A DNA stretch of 64,000 nt from Nitzschia sp. DOCU1 (Eukaryota > Bacillariophyta > Bacillariophyceae > Bacillariales > Bacillariaceae). A program made the translations under genes and the position numbers. Where the stretch lies: assembly GCA_951394045.1 (NCBI GenBank), contig OX595992.1:744001-808000 (forward strand), written 5' to 3'. The notes beneath the pieces were generated by a model, which saw nothing but the letters and a program-made list of their open reading frames with translations, made no database searches and was not told the DNA's origin. Position 1 is the first letter of the stretch; each line of letters starts with the position of its first letter. Below, in pieces: positions 19,189 to 27,980 of the stretch.

Positions 19189-20199
19189 ATGAGTACAAGT
19201 ACATCCAACCAACCCGAAGATCAGAGTAACGAACGAACACAAATTGGCGCTCCCATGGGTAATGGAAGCAGCTACACGTTCGACGGACAATCCATTCAGT
19301 GCGATCATGAAGAGAATGACGATGCACCCCAGAGGGGCCGTGGATTCTACATGAAGATATTTGTGGGCGTTCTTCTGCTGGCCTTCATTGTGCTGGTCAT
19401 TTTGGACTCAACCATTGGCGACGGACTCATCCGCAGCGGCGTCAACAATTTTCTAGAGTGGACTGAACAAAATCCTATCCCTGGCATCTTTGTGTTCATA
19501 CTGGTCTATTTTCTGGCTACTATTTTATTTATTCCTGGATCTATTTTGACGCTCGGAGCGGGCTTTGTGTTTGCCAGTGCTTTTGGTTTGGGCCCTGGTC
19601 TCCTTCTAGGAACCTTTGCAGTCTTCCTGGGCGCGTCATCTGGTGCGATTGTTGCTTTCCTGCTCGGACGTTTTCTTCTCCGTGGCTGGGTGAGCCAGCT
19701 TGCTACGAAATATGTCATATTTGGGGCATTGGATAATGCCTTGGCGGAGAAGGGATTTCGTATTATGGCGCTTCTTCGCTTGTCTCCGATTATCCCATTC
19801 AATGCCCTCAACTACATCGCTGGTGTATCGGCGATAGGATACAAGCAATATGTCTGGACACTTTTTGCAATCTTACCAGGCACAATTTTGTATGTCTTTC
19901 TGGGAGCGTCGGCTGGAAGTCTAACCGACAGTGCCAACAGCGGCGATAGCATGACGATCACCATTGTGGTGATAGTCGTCGGGGTTGTTTTTGGTCTCCT
20001 AGCGGTTGCTCTGACCTCCTATTATGCAAGGCAAGAGTTGCACAAAATCACGCAGCAACAAGAGCAGCAACAACAAGATGAAGAAGCCAACAGCCACTCC
20101 TCGGAAACGGAGATGGACGAGGAGTTAGGAAGGAATAAAGCTGACGCCGCAGACGCTAGTATGACCACACGAGACAATGAATTGCCACAAGGGATGTGA
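19189..20199 (+). CDS. TVP38/TMEM64-type VTT-domain membrane protein
   Basis: 336 residues, single exon. A hydrophilic N-terminus of about 50 residues precedes TM1 (IFVGVLLLAFIVLVILD). The VTT core has LFIPGSILTLGAGFVFASAF, a Gly-rich GLGPGLLLGTFAVFLGASSG helix, the RLSPIIPFNALNYIAGVSAI re-entrant segment and a C-terminal TM pair. The tail is Gln- and Glu-rich and cytosolic. The order FIPG...G.FG...G...G.......LGRF...RLSPIIPFN..NY is typical of TVP38/TMEM64. Relatives act in Golgi membrane traffic and lipid scrambling. It is much closer to the family consensus than the VTT gene at 14970. Confidence 0.9.
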   Translation: MSTSTSNQPEDQSNERTQIGAPMGNGSSYTFDGQSIQCDHEENDDAPQRGRGFYMKIFVGVLLLAFIVLVILDSTIGDGLIRSGVNNFLEWTEQNPIPGIFVFILVYFLATILFIPGSILTLGAGFVFASAFGLGPGLLLGTFAVFLGASSGAIVAFLLGRFLLRGWVSQLATKYVIFGALDNALAEKGFRIMALLRLSPIIPFNALNYIAGVSAIGYKQYVWTLFAILPGTILYVFLGASAGSLTDSANSGDSMTITIVVIVVGVVFGLLAVALTSYYARQELHKITQQQEQQQQDEEANSHSSETEMDEELGRNKADAADASMTTRDNELPQGM

Positions 20200-20782
20200 T
20201 AACACTGGTGTAGATCTAGAGAGGACCATTCATAAACTGTTGGACGGTTTTGGTGCTGGATACGCGCACCCTACCAGGAGGAAAGATTGCTTGTCCTGTT
20301 TGGTATGGGATTCGGAACTGTTCTCCCAGCATACACACCAATAGTCCAATCGGTTCGTGCTAATCTCGGCTATAGTAAATAGCATCTCCTACTACAGTAA
20401 GCAAACAATCTTTGGTGCAATTATTGCTGTCGGAGCAACTCGAGAGCAGAATAGATTGGATCGCGCAAGTCGAATAAGGATCGGGCGCGCGGCGACGGGA
20501 TGAACCAGAGGTGGTGCAGGTCGGTCGGGCGTGAGCGCGGTGGCTGGCACCTTATTGGGGAGTGGCTAAGTGGTCCAGTGAGTCATCGACCGTTAAGAAA
20601 AAATCTGAAGTCCTCCTCGGACACGATGAGCAAAAACTTTGCATTCCATCACCCGGTTGTCACTTTGCTTTGCTCCATCCCTTCGAAAGACCACGCGAGT
20701 ATGCCCATATTGAAACGAGTTGATACTTAGCCTTCAAGCAACAGTTGTATTGAATATGTTTGATAGGTCACGTTGACCCACC
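20200..20782. other. Intergenic: upstream of the broken uroporphyrinogen-III synthase gene
   Basis: 583 bp. A GC-rich patch lies around 20480-20560. No gene, RNA or repeat was recognised. Confidence 0.4.
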
Positions 20783-21244
20783 ATGTCAAGCATAGCGAGG
20801 TTTGTTCGCCTTGCAAGTGGCCTACTCTTGACCAGCCTCATTTCCCCAGCTGTTGCCTCCAGTCGACCTCTGGAAGGTGTTGTTGTGCTGACCACGGCGC
20901 CGTCAAGCTACTCCGTTTGCCTTGAAAAGCATCTTGTTGATGCTGGTGCTGAGGTTCTGAGCTGTCCTACAGTGGAAACAGATTTCCTGTCGGATAGGGG
21001 TGACATTTTGAAATTTGATCATGCAATTGAAAACGTCCAGAGTTACGACTACGTGGCATTTACGTCCCGACGAGGCATCCAAGCAATACTACGCCATGCA
21101 AAGTCTTCCTCTGACTTGGTTAGAAAATTTTCGGCGGGTCGACCATTCGCCATTGCCCTTGGTGTTGATGCCGAAGCGCTAATTTCTGCCGGCGTCGCAG
21201 CGTCGCAGGTTTTGGTCCCATCCAAGCCTACACCGAAAGGCATT

Positions 21245-21283
21245 AGGAGCATTCAATGTTTTGACGCGCATGCACTTCCAGAC
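21245..21283 (+). repeat. Left terminal inverted repeat of Harbinger element
   Basis: 39 bp. The first 17 positions match the right end at 15 (AGGAGCATTCAATGTTT against AGCCGCATTCAATGTTT). After a divergent centre the last 13 (TGCACTTCCAGAC) match exactly. Confidence 0.8.
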
Positions 21284-21362
21284 AAGGACGCGTTTGCACT
21301 TCTAAAATAATTTATTCTGATTGGCTAATTTAGAAGTGCAAACTCGTCTGGAAGCGCAAGCT
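21271..21362. repeat. Large hairpin at the left end of the element
   Basis: TTTGCACTTCTAAA (21293-21306) is followed 22 bp later by its perfect complement TTTAGAAGTGCAAA (21329-21342). The stem continues outward, imperfectly, through CTTCCAGAC on the left and GTCTGGAAG on the right. The left end thus carries an inverted second copy of part of its own terminal repeat. Confidence 0.75.
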
Positions 21363-21598
21363 TGTCCTGCAAACTGGCTGGGGGGAGCTTTTTTTCCACC
21401 CCAGGAATGCAGGACGAGTTTGCACTTTCAAACTCGACTGCTTCGAATTCTATCTCTCTCTATTCGACACGAGGGAACACAAAAACCAATGTTGTTTCGC
21501 ATCAACAGCAACAACAACTACTCAATGGGAACACTCCACTGCACCTCTTCTCATCACACTTCTTCAACTTCAGCATCGCTATTTGTATTGCAGCAACA

Positions 21599-22960
21599 AT
21601 GTCACCATCCTCTGACCTCTGCTCAAGTCCTGCCAAACGGAAGATGAAGATGATTGCTAAACTGCGACTCCTCTTTCTAGTGGCATGGCACCAAAAGCAA
21701 GTCCGACGAGCCATGAACATTCACAACCCTGCTGCCGACATGATGGCGGATATGTGCCTAGCGTTATACCAAAACGCTAGGCACAGCAGATATTTATTCA
21801 GAAAACAACAGTACCGCCAGTACCGGCCCAAACCAGAAATCTGTCAGTTCACCATGGATCTGCAATCCCACGACAATGCTTTTCTCAACGAAAGTGAATT
21901 CCGCCAGAAGTACAGGATGAATAGGTCTTCCTTTGAGAAGATTCTCCACCAAATTGAAACAAATCCTGTTTTCAAGAAAGGATCAAGAGGTCCTACCCAG
22001 GCTCCAGTTTCTCATCAGCTGATGTCCCTCCTCGCCTTTTTTGGAGTAGAGGGTAATGGGAGCTCAGGGCAAGGGCAGCGGAACTTATTCAAGATTTCAG
22101 TGGGGGCATCGCAACAGTATCATGATCGGGTTGTGCAAGCAATCATCATTAGTCTTAAAGAGCGGTACTACCGTTGGCCTGATGCTGCAGAACGTCGTAG
22201 AATCAGCAAGCGCTTCTTCAAGAAGTACGGTAGGTGCTGGCCAAACCTTGTCGGCATCGCAGATGGGACTCTGAATCCCTTGGCGTTTCGACCTGAAACT
22301 AAAGATGCTGCTGACTACAGTGGAAGGAAGTTTCTCTACAGTCTCTCCACTATGATCTTTTGTGATGACAAACGGAGAATTCGGTATTTTCTTGCCGGCT
22401 TTCCAGGGTCAGCTCACGACAACCGTGTCATGAAATCTACTGTGATTTACCGGCGCCCACACGAGTTCTTCAGCCAAGAGGAATTCATCCTGACCGACTC
22501 TGCAATGTCCCCACAATGGTGGTTGATCCCCGCCTTCAGGAAAGCTAGGAATAGTGAGCTTCCTGCAGCAAAAGAGCGGTTCAATAGGGCACTTGCGAAG
22601 CCTCGAATTCTTAGCGAGCACACCATTGGTGTGTGGAAAGGAAGATTCCCATTCCTGAAGAGTATTCGATTGCGGATCAAAGAAGGCCAAGATGCAAATG
22701 GCAAAGATTTAAAACGCAAGTGCATGAAACGTATTTGCGACTACATGTTAGCCTCTGTGATCTTACACAATTTCCTGATTGACGACAATGATGAAGGAGA
22801 CGAATTCGAAGAATTAGAGGAAAGTAGTGAATCAGAATCTGACGATGATTCAGTGGCTAGCGAGGACAATGGACTGTATGATGCAATTCCAGGTGGTGCT
22901 GACCAGGACCAAAGGCGTTGGCAACTACTGCATTATATAGATGATCTACCATTTGTGTAA
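21599..22960 (+). CDS. Harbinger transposase (HARBI1-like DDE nuclease)
   Basis: 453 residues from the ATG at 21599. The frame is open back to 21362, but that part overlaps the subterminal repeats, so the internal start is preferred. A helix-turn-helix-like region (FRQKYRMNRSSFEKILHQIE) precedes the DDE_Tnp_4 core: GIADGTLNPLAF (Asp222), LTDSAMSPQWW (Asp300) and ILSEHTIGVWKGRFPFLKSI (Glu340). GFPGSAHDNRV and ASVILHNFLIDDN are further family blocks. The acidic C-terminus (EELEESSESESDDD) is typical. All three catalytic acids are present and the frame is uninterrupted. It should cut and join the element ends together with the Myb-like partner encoded opposite. Confidence 0.93.
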   Translation: MSPSSDLCSSPAKRKMKMIAKLRLLFLVAWHQKQVRRAMNIHNPAADMMADMCLALYQNARHSRYLFRKQQYRQYRPKPEICQFTMDLQSHDNAFLNESEFRQKYRMNRSSFEKILHQIETNPVFKKGSRGPTQAPVSHQLMSLLAFFGVEGNGSSGQGQRNLFKISVGASQQYHDRVVQAIIISLKERYYRWPDAAERRRISKRFFKKYGRCWPNLVGIADGTLNPLAFRPETKDAADYSGRKFLYSLSTMIFCDDKRRIRYFLAGFPGSAHDNRVMKSTVIYRRPHEFFSQEEFILTDSAMSPQWWLIPAFRKARNSELPAAKERFNRALAKPRILSEHTIGVWKGRFPFLKSIRLRIKEGQDANGKDLKRKCMKRICDYMLASVILHNFLIDDNDEGDEFEELEESSESESDDDSVASEDNGLYDAIPGGADQDQRRWQLLHYIDDLPFV

Positions 22961-22974
22961 CTTTAAAGCTACCA

Positions 22975-24432
22975 TTACTCATCTTCATCACTGGGGCTAT
23001 TACTCTTGTAGAGTTTCCTCGGACGGTGCTGCACATCTTCATCCTCGCTGTCAGTAAAGTAGGCGGCCATATCTGGGAAGTTCTTACGAATCTTCTCTCG
23101 TGACATTACCCCCTTCAACTGCTGGTAGTTCTTGAACAGCTCCATTTGGTATCGTAAGCGGTCCTCCTTTTGACTCCACTGAATTTTGTCCCATTCGATC
23201 GACTCTACTTCGAGGTGGTGACGTTTCATCTCTGTTACACTGCTCTCACTATTTTCAGCAAACGACTGGAATAGGATACTTTCCTGTTTGGCGCTGTTCT
23301 TGCTGCCTTTGCTGCGGCGAGACGAAGCTGAAGCTGCATCATGCTTTCGTTTCTCCTTGTTATTTGTTAGAGGAGTTGCTGCGACAACCTCCTTCTGCTG
23401 CGGTTTGGAAGTCATGATGGCAGAGGCCTCGTCAATACTCTCAGTGCAAATGATTCGTTGTGGGATACTAGTAGTAGTAGAACCACCACGACTTGTGTTG
23501 TCATCCATATTGCTGTTTTTGGAGGTGTCACTTTCTTCACTGCTATCATCGTCCCCATTGGTGTTATCGCATCCTGTCCCAGCTGTACCAGAAGCGTCCT
23601 CATCATCATATTGCATGTCATCTTGCATGTCAGAAGTAAAGACAGGATTGAACTTGGCTCGATCATTAAATATTGGGTGAAGCTGATCGTAGTATGGACA
23701 GAGTTTATTCACATATTCATCAAAACTGTCTTTATTTCCTTCTGCAAGAACGCCCTGTCCTGTGTGATTAATCCAATGCTCCGTCTTGGCATATGTACCT
23801 TCAATTTTTTCTATCTTTTTACGGATGGCTGCAGCAGAGCGATGGCAGAGCACTCCTGCCTTTGCAATTTTCTTTGAAATCAGGTGACAAATCTTGTCCT
23901 TTGTTTTTCCATCCTTGGAACCCCGCCACCGTTCATAATTGCCCTGCGTAGTCAACCAGTCCAGTAACATAGCCATGGAATTGTTGCTATCCTTGGCTCC
24001 TTTTGGGCCGTCCTCTTCCCAAAGCATTTTTGATTCTTTCTGACGTCGTCCTCTTGCTAGTACAGTGTCAAGACATCTTTTAGTACAGGAGATGATGGCC
24101 GGGTTGAGTGCTTCCAATTTTACAGGTAGTTCTGTCTCGTCTTTGCACTTGTACCATGTGGGGACTCGTTGTCTGAAACAATCTTCACAAATAAACTTGA
24201 CACAATTTTTTGAAGCACAAGAAATACCTGGATTTTTGCAGCCCTTTCGACCGCAGGGCGATAGAGAAGCCCCTGTGGCATCTCTTGCAGCTTCTCCTGT
24301 TGCTTCAGTTTGGGAGCTCATGGTTGATTGTTGTGTGATGAGTGATCGAGAAGAGGATACACTGCTCTTGATCTTGGAGGGCCTACGTGGCCTGTTGGAG
24401 GTGGCCACTTCCTTGCCGTCACCCAGCATCAA
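22975..24432 (-). CDS. Harbinger Myb/SANT-like accessory protein
   Basis: 485 residues, single exon, convergent with the transposase and 14 bp from its stop. A Ser-rich N-terminus leads to a Cys cluster (CGRKGCKNPG...CASKNCVKFICEDCF) that could bind zinc. A trihelix Myb/SANT-like region follows (SMAMLLDWLTTQGNYERWRG; TKDKICHLISKKI; SAAAIRKKIEKIEGTY). The second half is acidic and ends in a charged helical segment (QKEDRLRYQMELFKNYQQLK). In Harbinger elements the second gene encodes a Myb-like protein that binds the ends and brings in the transposase. The Cys cluster before the Myb region is less usual. Confidence 0.85.
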   Translation of the reverse strand: MMLGDGKEVATSNRPRRPSKIKSSVSSSRSLITQQSTMSSQTEATGEAARDATGASLSPCGRKGCKNPGISCASKNCVKFICEDCFRQRVPTWYKCKDETELPVKLEALNPAIISCTKRCLDTVLARGRRQKESKMLWEEDGPKGAKDSNNSMAMLLDWLTTQGNYERWRGSKDGKTKDKICHLISKKIAKAGVLCHRSAAAIRKKIEKIEGTYAKTEHWINHTGQGVLAEGNKDSFDEYVNKLCPYYDQLHPIFNDRAKFNPVFTSDMQDDMQYDDEDASGTAGTGCDNTNGDDDSSEESDTSKNSNMDDNTSRGGSTTTSIPQRIICTESIDEASAIMTSKPQQKEVVAATPLTNNKEKRKHDAASASSRRSKGSKNSAKQESILFQSFAENSESSVTEMKRHHLEVESIEWDKIQWSQKEDRLRYQMELFKNYQQLKGVMSREKIRKNFPDMAAYFTDSEDEDVQHRPRKLYKSNSPSDEDE

Positions 24433-24656
24433 AGGGGGATCAGAATGAGGGCAGCTTGCGTCACTCCGTCATGGAATTCGGTGCTTTTCGATCACTTTAC
24501 TACCAACAGAAGTGGCTACAAGCAAAGTGAAACGATGATGCAATTATGGCTTGTGTCGGTGGTTTTTGTGGTGGAGCAAGCCCGTCCGGGATTTTGGTGG
24601 AGCAAACTCGTCCGGGGTGCGCTCAATGTTTTATGGGTTATGAGTCCTGCAAACTC

Positions 24657-24696
24657 GTCTGGAAGTGCAAACTCGGGATAAACATTGAATGCGGCT
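24657..24696 (-). repeat. Right terminal inverted repeat of Harbinger element
   Basis: 40 bp, the inverted counterpart of the left end, one base longer in the divergent centre. It is flanked on the right by the ATT duplication at 24697-24699. Confidence 0.8.
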
Positions 24697-25146
24697 ATTG
24701 TCGAGCTGTTGGAATCCAGGATTCCCGATCCATCAACGCGTGCCAGCGTTCGGATACTTTGTCCCATACCGAAGGTTGTTGATCTTCAAGAGCCGCCCGT
24801 GGTGCCCGACTTCTTGTCAGACTTGAGATCGTTGGGTTTGAACATCGATGCCGTTCCTGCGTACGTGACGAGGTGGCCGGGACCAAGCCATAGTACAGAG
24901 TTGGCAATGAAACTCTTGATGGAAGGAGGAGTTACGGTGATTGCCGTATCCTCTACTGCCGAAGTTGAGGGTCTCTTGGAGTACATTACTTTGAATGATA
25001 TCCCCAAGTGTGTTCGGATTGTGGCGCATGGGCCTGTGACCGCGGCGGGGGCAGAAGCTCTGGGGCTCCCCGTAGATGAGGTTTCCGATGATCCGTGCTC
25101 GTTTGCGGGGATGGTTCCGGCAATAGCAAGAAGCGCGCGGCGTTGA

Positions 25147-25662
25147 ACCGAGAGAGTAATCGAGGTGAATCTTAGTGGAAGGCGGTGTTCACTCTAGGTA
25201 GTCATCATTACTTGTTGGCAGCTCTAGTAGAGCAGTAGCTACAGACAGTAGCACCCTAGAGGTGAGCTTCAACTGCATCAGACTTCTCGCCAGGCGATGC
25301 ACCATCCGAGCCCGACGTATTGTGTGTATCATATCGTGCGTCTAGTTGATTGCTTCGACTGGTGCGACTACTCCAATGATCAAGTGACTGATGCGACTAA
25401 AAACTTTCGATATATCATCACAGCGTCTCTTCATTTTTCCATCCACTATTCACGTGCACCGTTTCTAATAAAGAACATTTGGATCAATCCCAACGGACGG
25501 CCAAAAATCAAATCTGAAGTCGAACGAAAGTGATATCACATTCCATGGTCGATGAAAGTCTCTAGAAATAAATTGGTTCGGATTCACTTGATCTCATAAG
25601 TGGGGTATGCGCTTTGTCCCTCTCGTTAGAAAAGGTCGACTGCGGGGGGGCATGCAGTAACA
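25147..25662. other. Intergenic: after the broken synthase gene
   Basis: 516 bp between the end of the hemD fragment and the first orphan membrane gene. One short frame (25297-25533) has no recognisable content. Nothing else was seen. Confidence 0.4.
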
Positions 25663-26685
25663 ATGGAGGATCCTTTGGACACTACCAGTGCGGCGCTGCA
25701 AGAACCACTGTTGGCACCAGAAGAAGGATCTCCTTCTACCGAAGAGTCTGACCTTGATGATAGACGGGATGGCAGCGAAGCTTCGAACGATGGTACAGTC
25801 TCGATACTTTTCCATACGTTGTTTCCAGACGAAGATTGGAAATTACGTGACAAAGTTTTGGTGGAAGGTGGCCTCCCGGTCAAATTGGTCAAGTTCGTGA
25901 CATTTACGCTGGCTAGTATTTTCTACGTACACTGGCTGGTGTCTCACCGACAAGGGCACCGGGATGAGCAGCTGCGTGCGTGGCAGATTTGGAGCTTTGA
26001 TGGTGGCCTGATTGTAGAAGACGCCGTTGTTTTCTTTGTGGTTGGACGAATGTGGAGAAAAAGAGGCGTGGATCACTTTCTTTGGGCAGCGATTGTACTT
26101 GCATGCAATGGATTTCTGCAAATGCAACACTACGTCCCGTGGCTTCGACACTCCTTTACCTTGTACGAGATGCATTGTACATGGCAATGGCAAACATGGG
26201 TGTACTTGGTCATTTCAGCGACGACTTGCTTTGCGGTCGGTGCGCTCCATGTACGTCGAGCTTGGAAGGACAATATGCTATTGATGAAGGGGGTGGAGGT
26301 GCTGCTATTTGCTTTTTTCTTCTTATTTCCGGTCTTTCCGTCGCCATATTTTCACTTTCACCATTGGTTTGCTGGATGGCTTGTGGGGATGCATCTCAAC
26401 TTTGATGATTGGTGGTCAACTGCTGCAATGGCATGGTGTCATGGGCTGTATATCAACGGCATTGCAGTATACGGTCGGTCTCCTATCTTGACATGTGGCT
26501 ATGCTTATTTTCTTTCTTGGGATCAGAAGTACCCGTTTCTGGAATGCGACTCTGGGATGTTTTCGACTGAAACCGGCTTGGGATCTCGGCTCTTCGAAGA
26601 AACGCAATCTTTCATTGCTCTCATGGACAATGCCAGTGGGCCTGCTGATTGGCGTAACTGCTCTGACAATCGATACCATCCCTGA
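25663..26685 (+). CDS. Orphan His-rich multi-pass membrane protein (paralogue 1)
   Basis: 340 residues, single exon. I do not recognise the family. An acidic N-terminus of about 60 residues precedes six or seven TM helices: about VKFVTFTLASIFYVHWLV, GLIVEDAVVFFVVGRMW, FLWAAIVLACNGFLQ, WVYLVISATTCFAVGALHV, GVEVLLFAFFFLFPVF, then a His-rich pair FHFHHWFAGWLVGMHLNFDD and AMAWCHGLYINGIAVYG. The tail ends DWRNCSDNRYHP. The gene at 34267 has the same layout, with YFHxHHWFAGWLxGMHxNFDxWW and an almost identical last dozen residues. The clustered His residues at a membrane face could bind metal. It lies 4.3 kb, one gene, upstream of the cyclase-PDE gene. Confidence 0.75.
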   Translation: MEDPLDTTSAALQEPLLAPEEGSPSTEESDLDDRRDGSEASNDGTVSILFHTLFPDEDWKLRDKVLVEGGLPVKLVKFVTFTLASIFYVHWLVSHRQGHRDEQLRAWQIWSFDGGLIVEDAVVFFVVGRMWRKRGVDHFLWAAIVLACNGFLQMQHYVPWLRHSFTLYEMHCTWQWQTWVYLVISATTCFAVGALHVRRAWKDNMLLMKGVEVLLFAFFFLFPVFPSPYFHFHHWFAGWLVGMHLNFDDWWSTAAMAWCHGLYINGIAVYGRSPILTCGYAYFLSWDQKYPFLECDSGMFSTETGLGSRLFEETQSFIALMDNASGPADWRNCSDNRYHP

Positions 26686-27980
26686 ATAGAAGGCGAGTGC
26701 TTGTAACCGTGTGTCGGATCAATCCTCTCGCCCACTCTGGGCCACAGCTCCGCTTGAACTCTAGCTAGTGGTTTGTCGATTTCTTTCATCAGGAGGACCA
26801 CTTCCCTCGACCAACGCCGCTTCATATGCAAGGGTCATGCCGCATGTTGAGTTCGTAACTCGGTGCTCTCGCGCCCGACCCTTGCAAATTGAAGAGCTGA
26901 CGTGCTTCTAATCATTATGACACGGCGCATGTCTCGAAGTTTCTCTTGCTGCTGTCGCTGTCTGGAGAGGATATTTGCATGAGTTCTTGTTGTGGTAGCA
27001 CTTTTACTTGTACAGAACTAAGTCTGCGACTTATAGTAGTAGGGACTCTCTAGGAGTTTCGATAAATAGCTCTGAGCGAGGTGGTTCTGGTAGGTATTGA
27101 TATACTGAAGTGGGGTGAGATTGCAACTACAGGAGTGAGATCTCGCGGTTGGGGAACGAACGGCGGCGCGACTGACCGCGTCGAGCAAAGAACGGGGCCT
27201 AAATATCCATCCAGATTCCCCTTCGCTCGAAAGGTGCTAAGGGGCGGTTCGGAGTACAGCAGTGTAGAGAATTGAGGAGAAATTGTAGGACATTGTGACC
27301 ATTCCTTTGGACTTTTAAGCCAAAGGATATCTTTCCTACACACTTTTATAGTACATTTTGACAGAAAGACTTCAAGAAGATCTTTGAGACCATGGAACGA
27401 GCCATTAATATTCTGCCATCACACCTTCAATTTCGTCTTCGCTGTGTACCTGGTATGCTTGAATCTACAGGAAGATTTGGTAGTACGTGGACATGACGAA
27501 CAAGTTCATATATGATTTCTCGGACACTAGCATCCGACTCTCAAATAAAGCAGGGCCTTTTGAGCATATGTGCGCCGAATTGCAGGAACTTTTCTTTTAT
27601 AAGAGCCGGTGAGAACTTCTCTACCGCCTGTAACTTCTGTGTTCTTTCGATCGATCGCAGGCATCGACCACGCATTTCTCACACACCTTCACGACTTCTA
27701 AATTGGCATCAACGAAAGATTGCTTTTCGAACAGCACATTTTGCTCGTTGAGAAGCCAACTTCACCCAGAGAAATTTCACCAAATCAATCGTCTTGCTGC
27801 AAACGTAAAACACCCTGACGCTGTCTTCGGGAACGAACAAAAGCCAGTTTCTACTCTTGGAATCAGAGGTAGTTGTTGCAGCGTTTCCCCATAGACGGTC
27901 AATCCGGCTTTATCAGCTTGTCCAGTTGGCTGCGAACTTTCAATCATTGCCGGCAGACCTCCCTCACATTCTGAGCAACG
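26686..27980. other. Long intergenic region
   Basis: 1.3 kb without a supportable gene. It contains a TACCTGGTA palindrome (27447-27455). A small inverted repeat, CCTTTGG/CCAAAGG, lies near 27305-27327. Frames at 27512-27894 are probably the 5' UTR of the next gene. Confidence 0.4.

Larger units (their letters stand above)
21245..24696. mobile_element. PIF/Harbinger DNA transposon, 3452 bp
   Basis: The boundaries come from restoring the host frame: ATT at 21242-21244 and again at 24697-24699 is a 3-bp target duplication, the length usual for PIF/Harbinger although TWA is the more common sequence. Imperfect terminal inverted repeats of about 40 bp share GCATTCAATGTTT and TGCACTTCCAGAC. Subterminal copies of GCAAACTCGTC and its complement occur near both ends. 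It carries a DDE transposase (plus) and a Myb/SANT-like gene (minus) that converge. Both frames are intact, so the element may be young and possibly active. Confidence 0.92.
20783..25146 (+). pseudogene. hemD: Uroporphyrinogen-III synthase split by a Harbinger element
   Basis: The gene is in two pieces, 20783-21244 and 24697-25146. The first gives residues 1-154: hydrophobic N-terminus, GVVVLTTAPSSYSVCLEKHL, DYVAFTSRRGIQAIL and VLVPSKPTPKGI. The second gives 148 more: VELLESRIPDPSTRASVRIL, VVPDFLSDLRSLGLNIDAVP, VIAVSSTAEVEGLLEYITLN and the C-terminal signature HGPVTAAGAEALGLPVD. The break falls in an Ile codon whose ATT is the element's target duplication; removing the element and one ATT gives an unbroken 302-codon frame. 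The enzyme makes the tetrapyrrole ring for haem and chlorophyll. As it stands the first piece would run into the element and stop at 21310. Another copy or allele must supply the essential function. Confidence 0.9.

Noticed and set aside
24685..25146. Separate small gene starting inside the right end of the element
   Set aside because: Its sequence is the second half of uroporphyrinogen-III synthase; the apparent start belongs to the transposon end.
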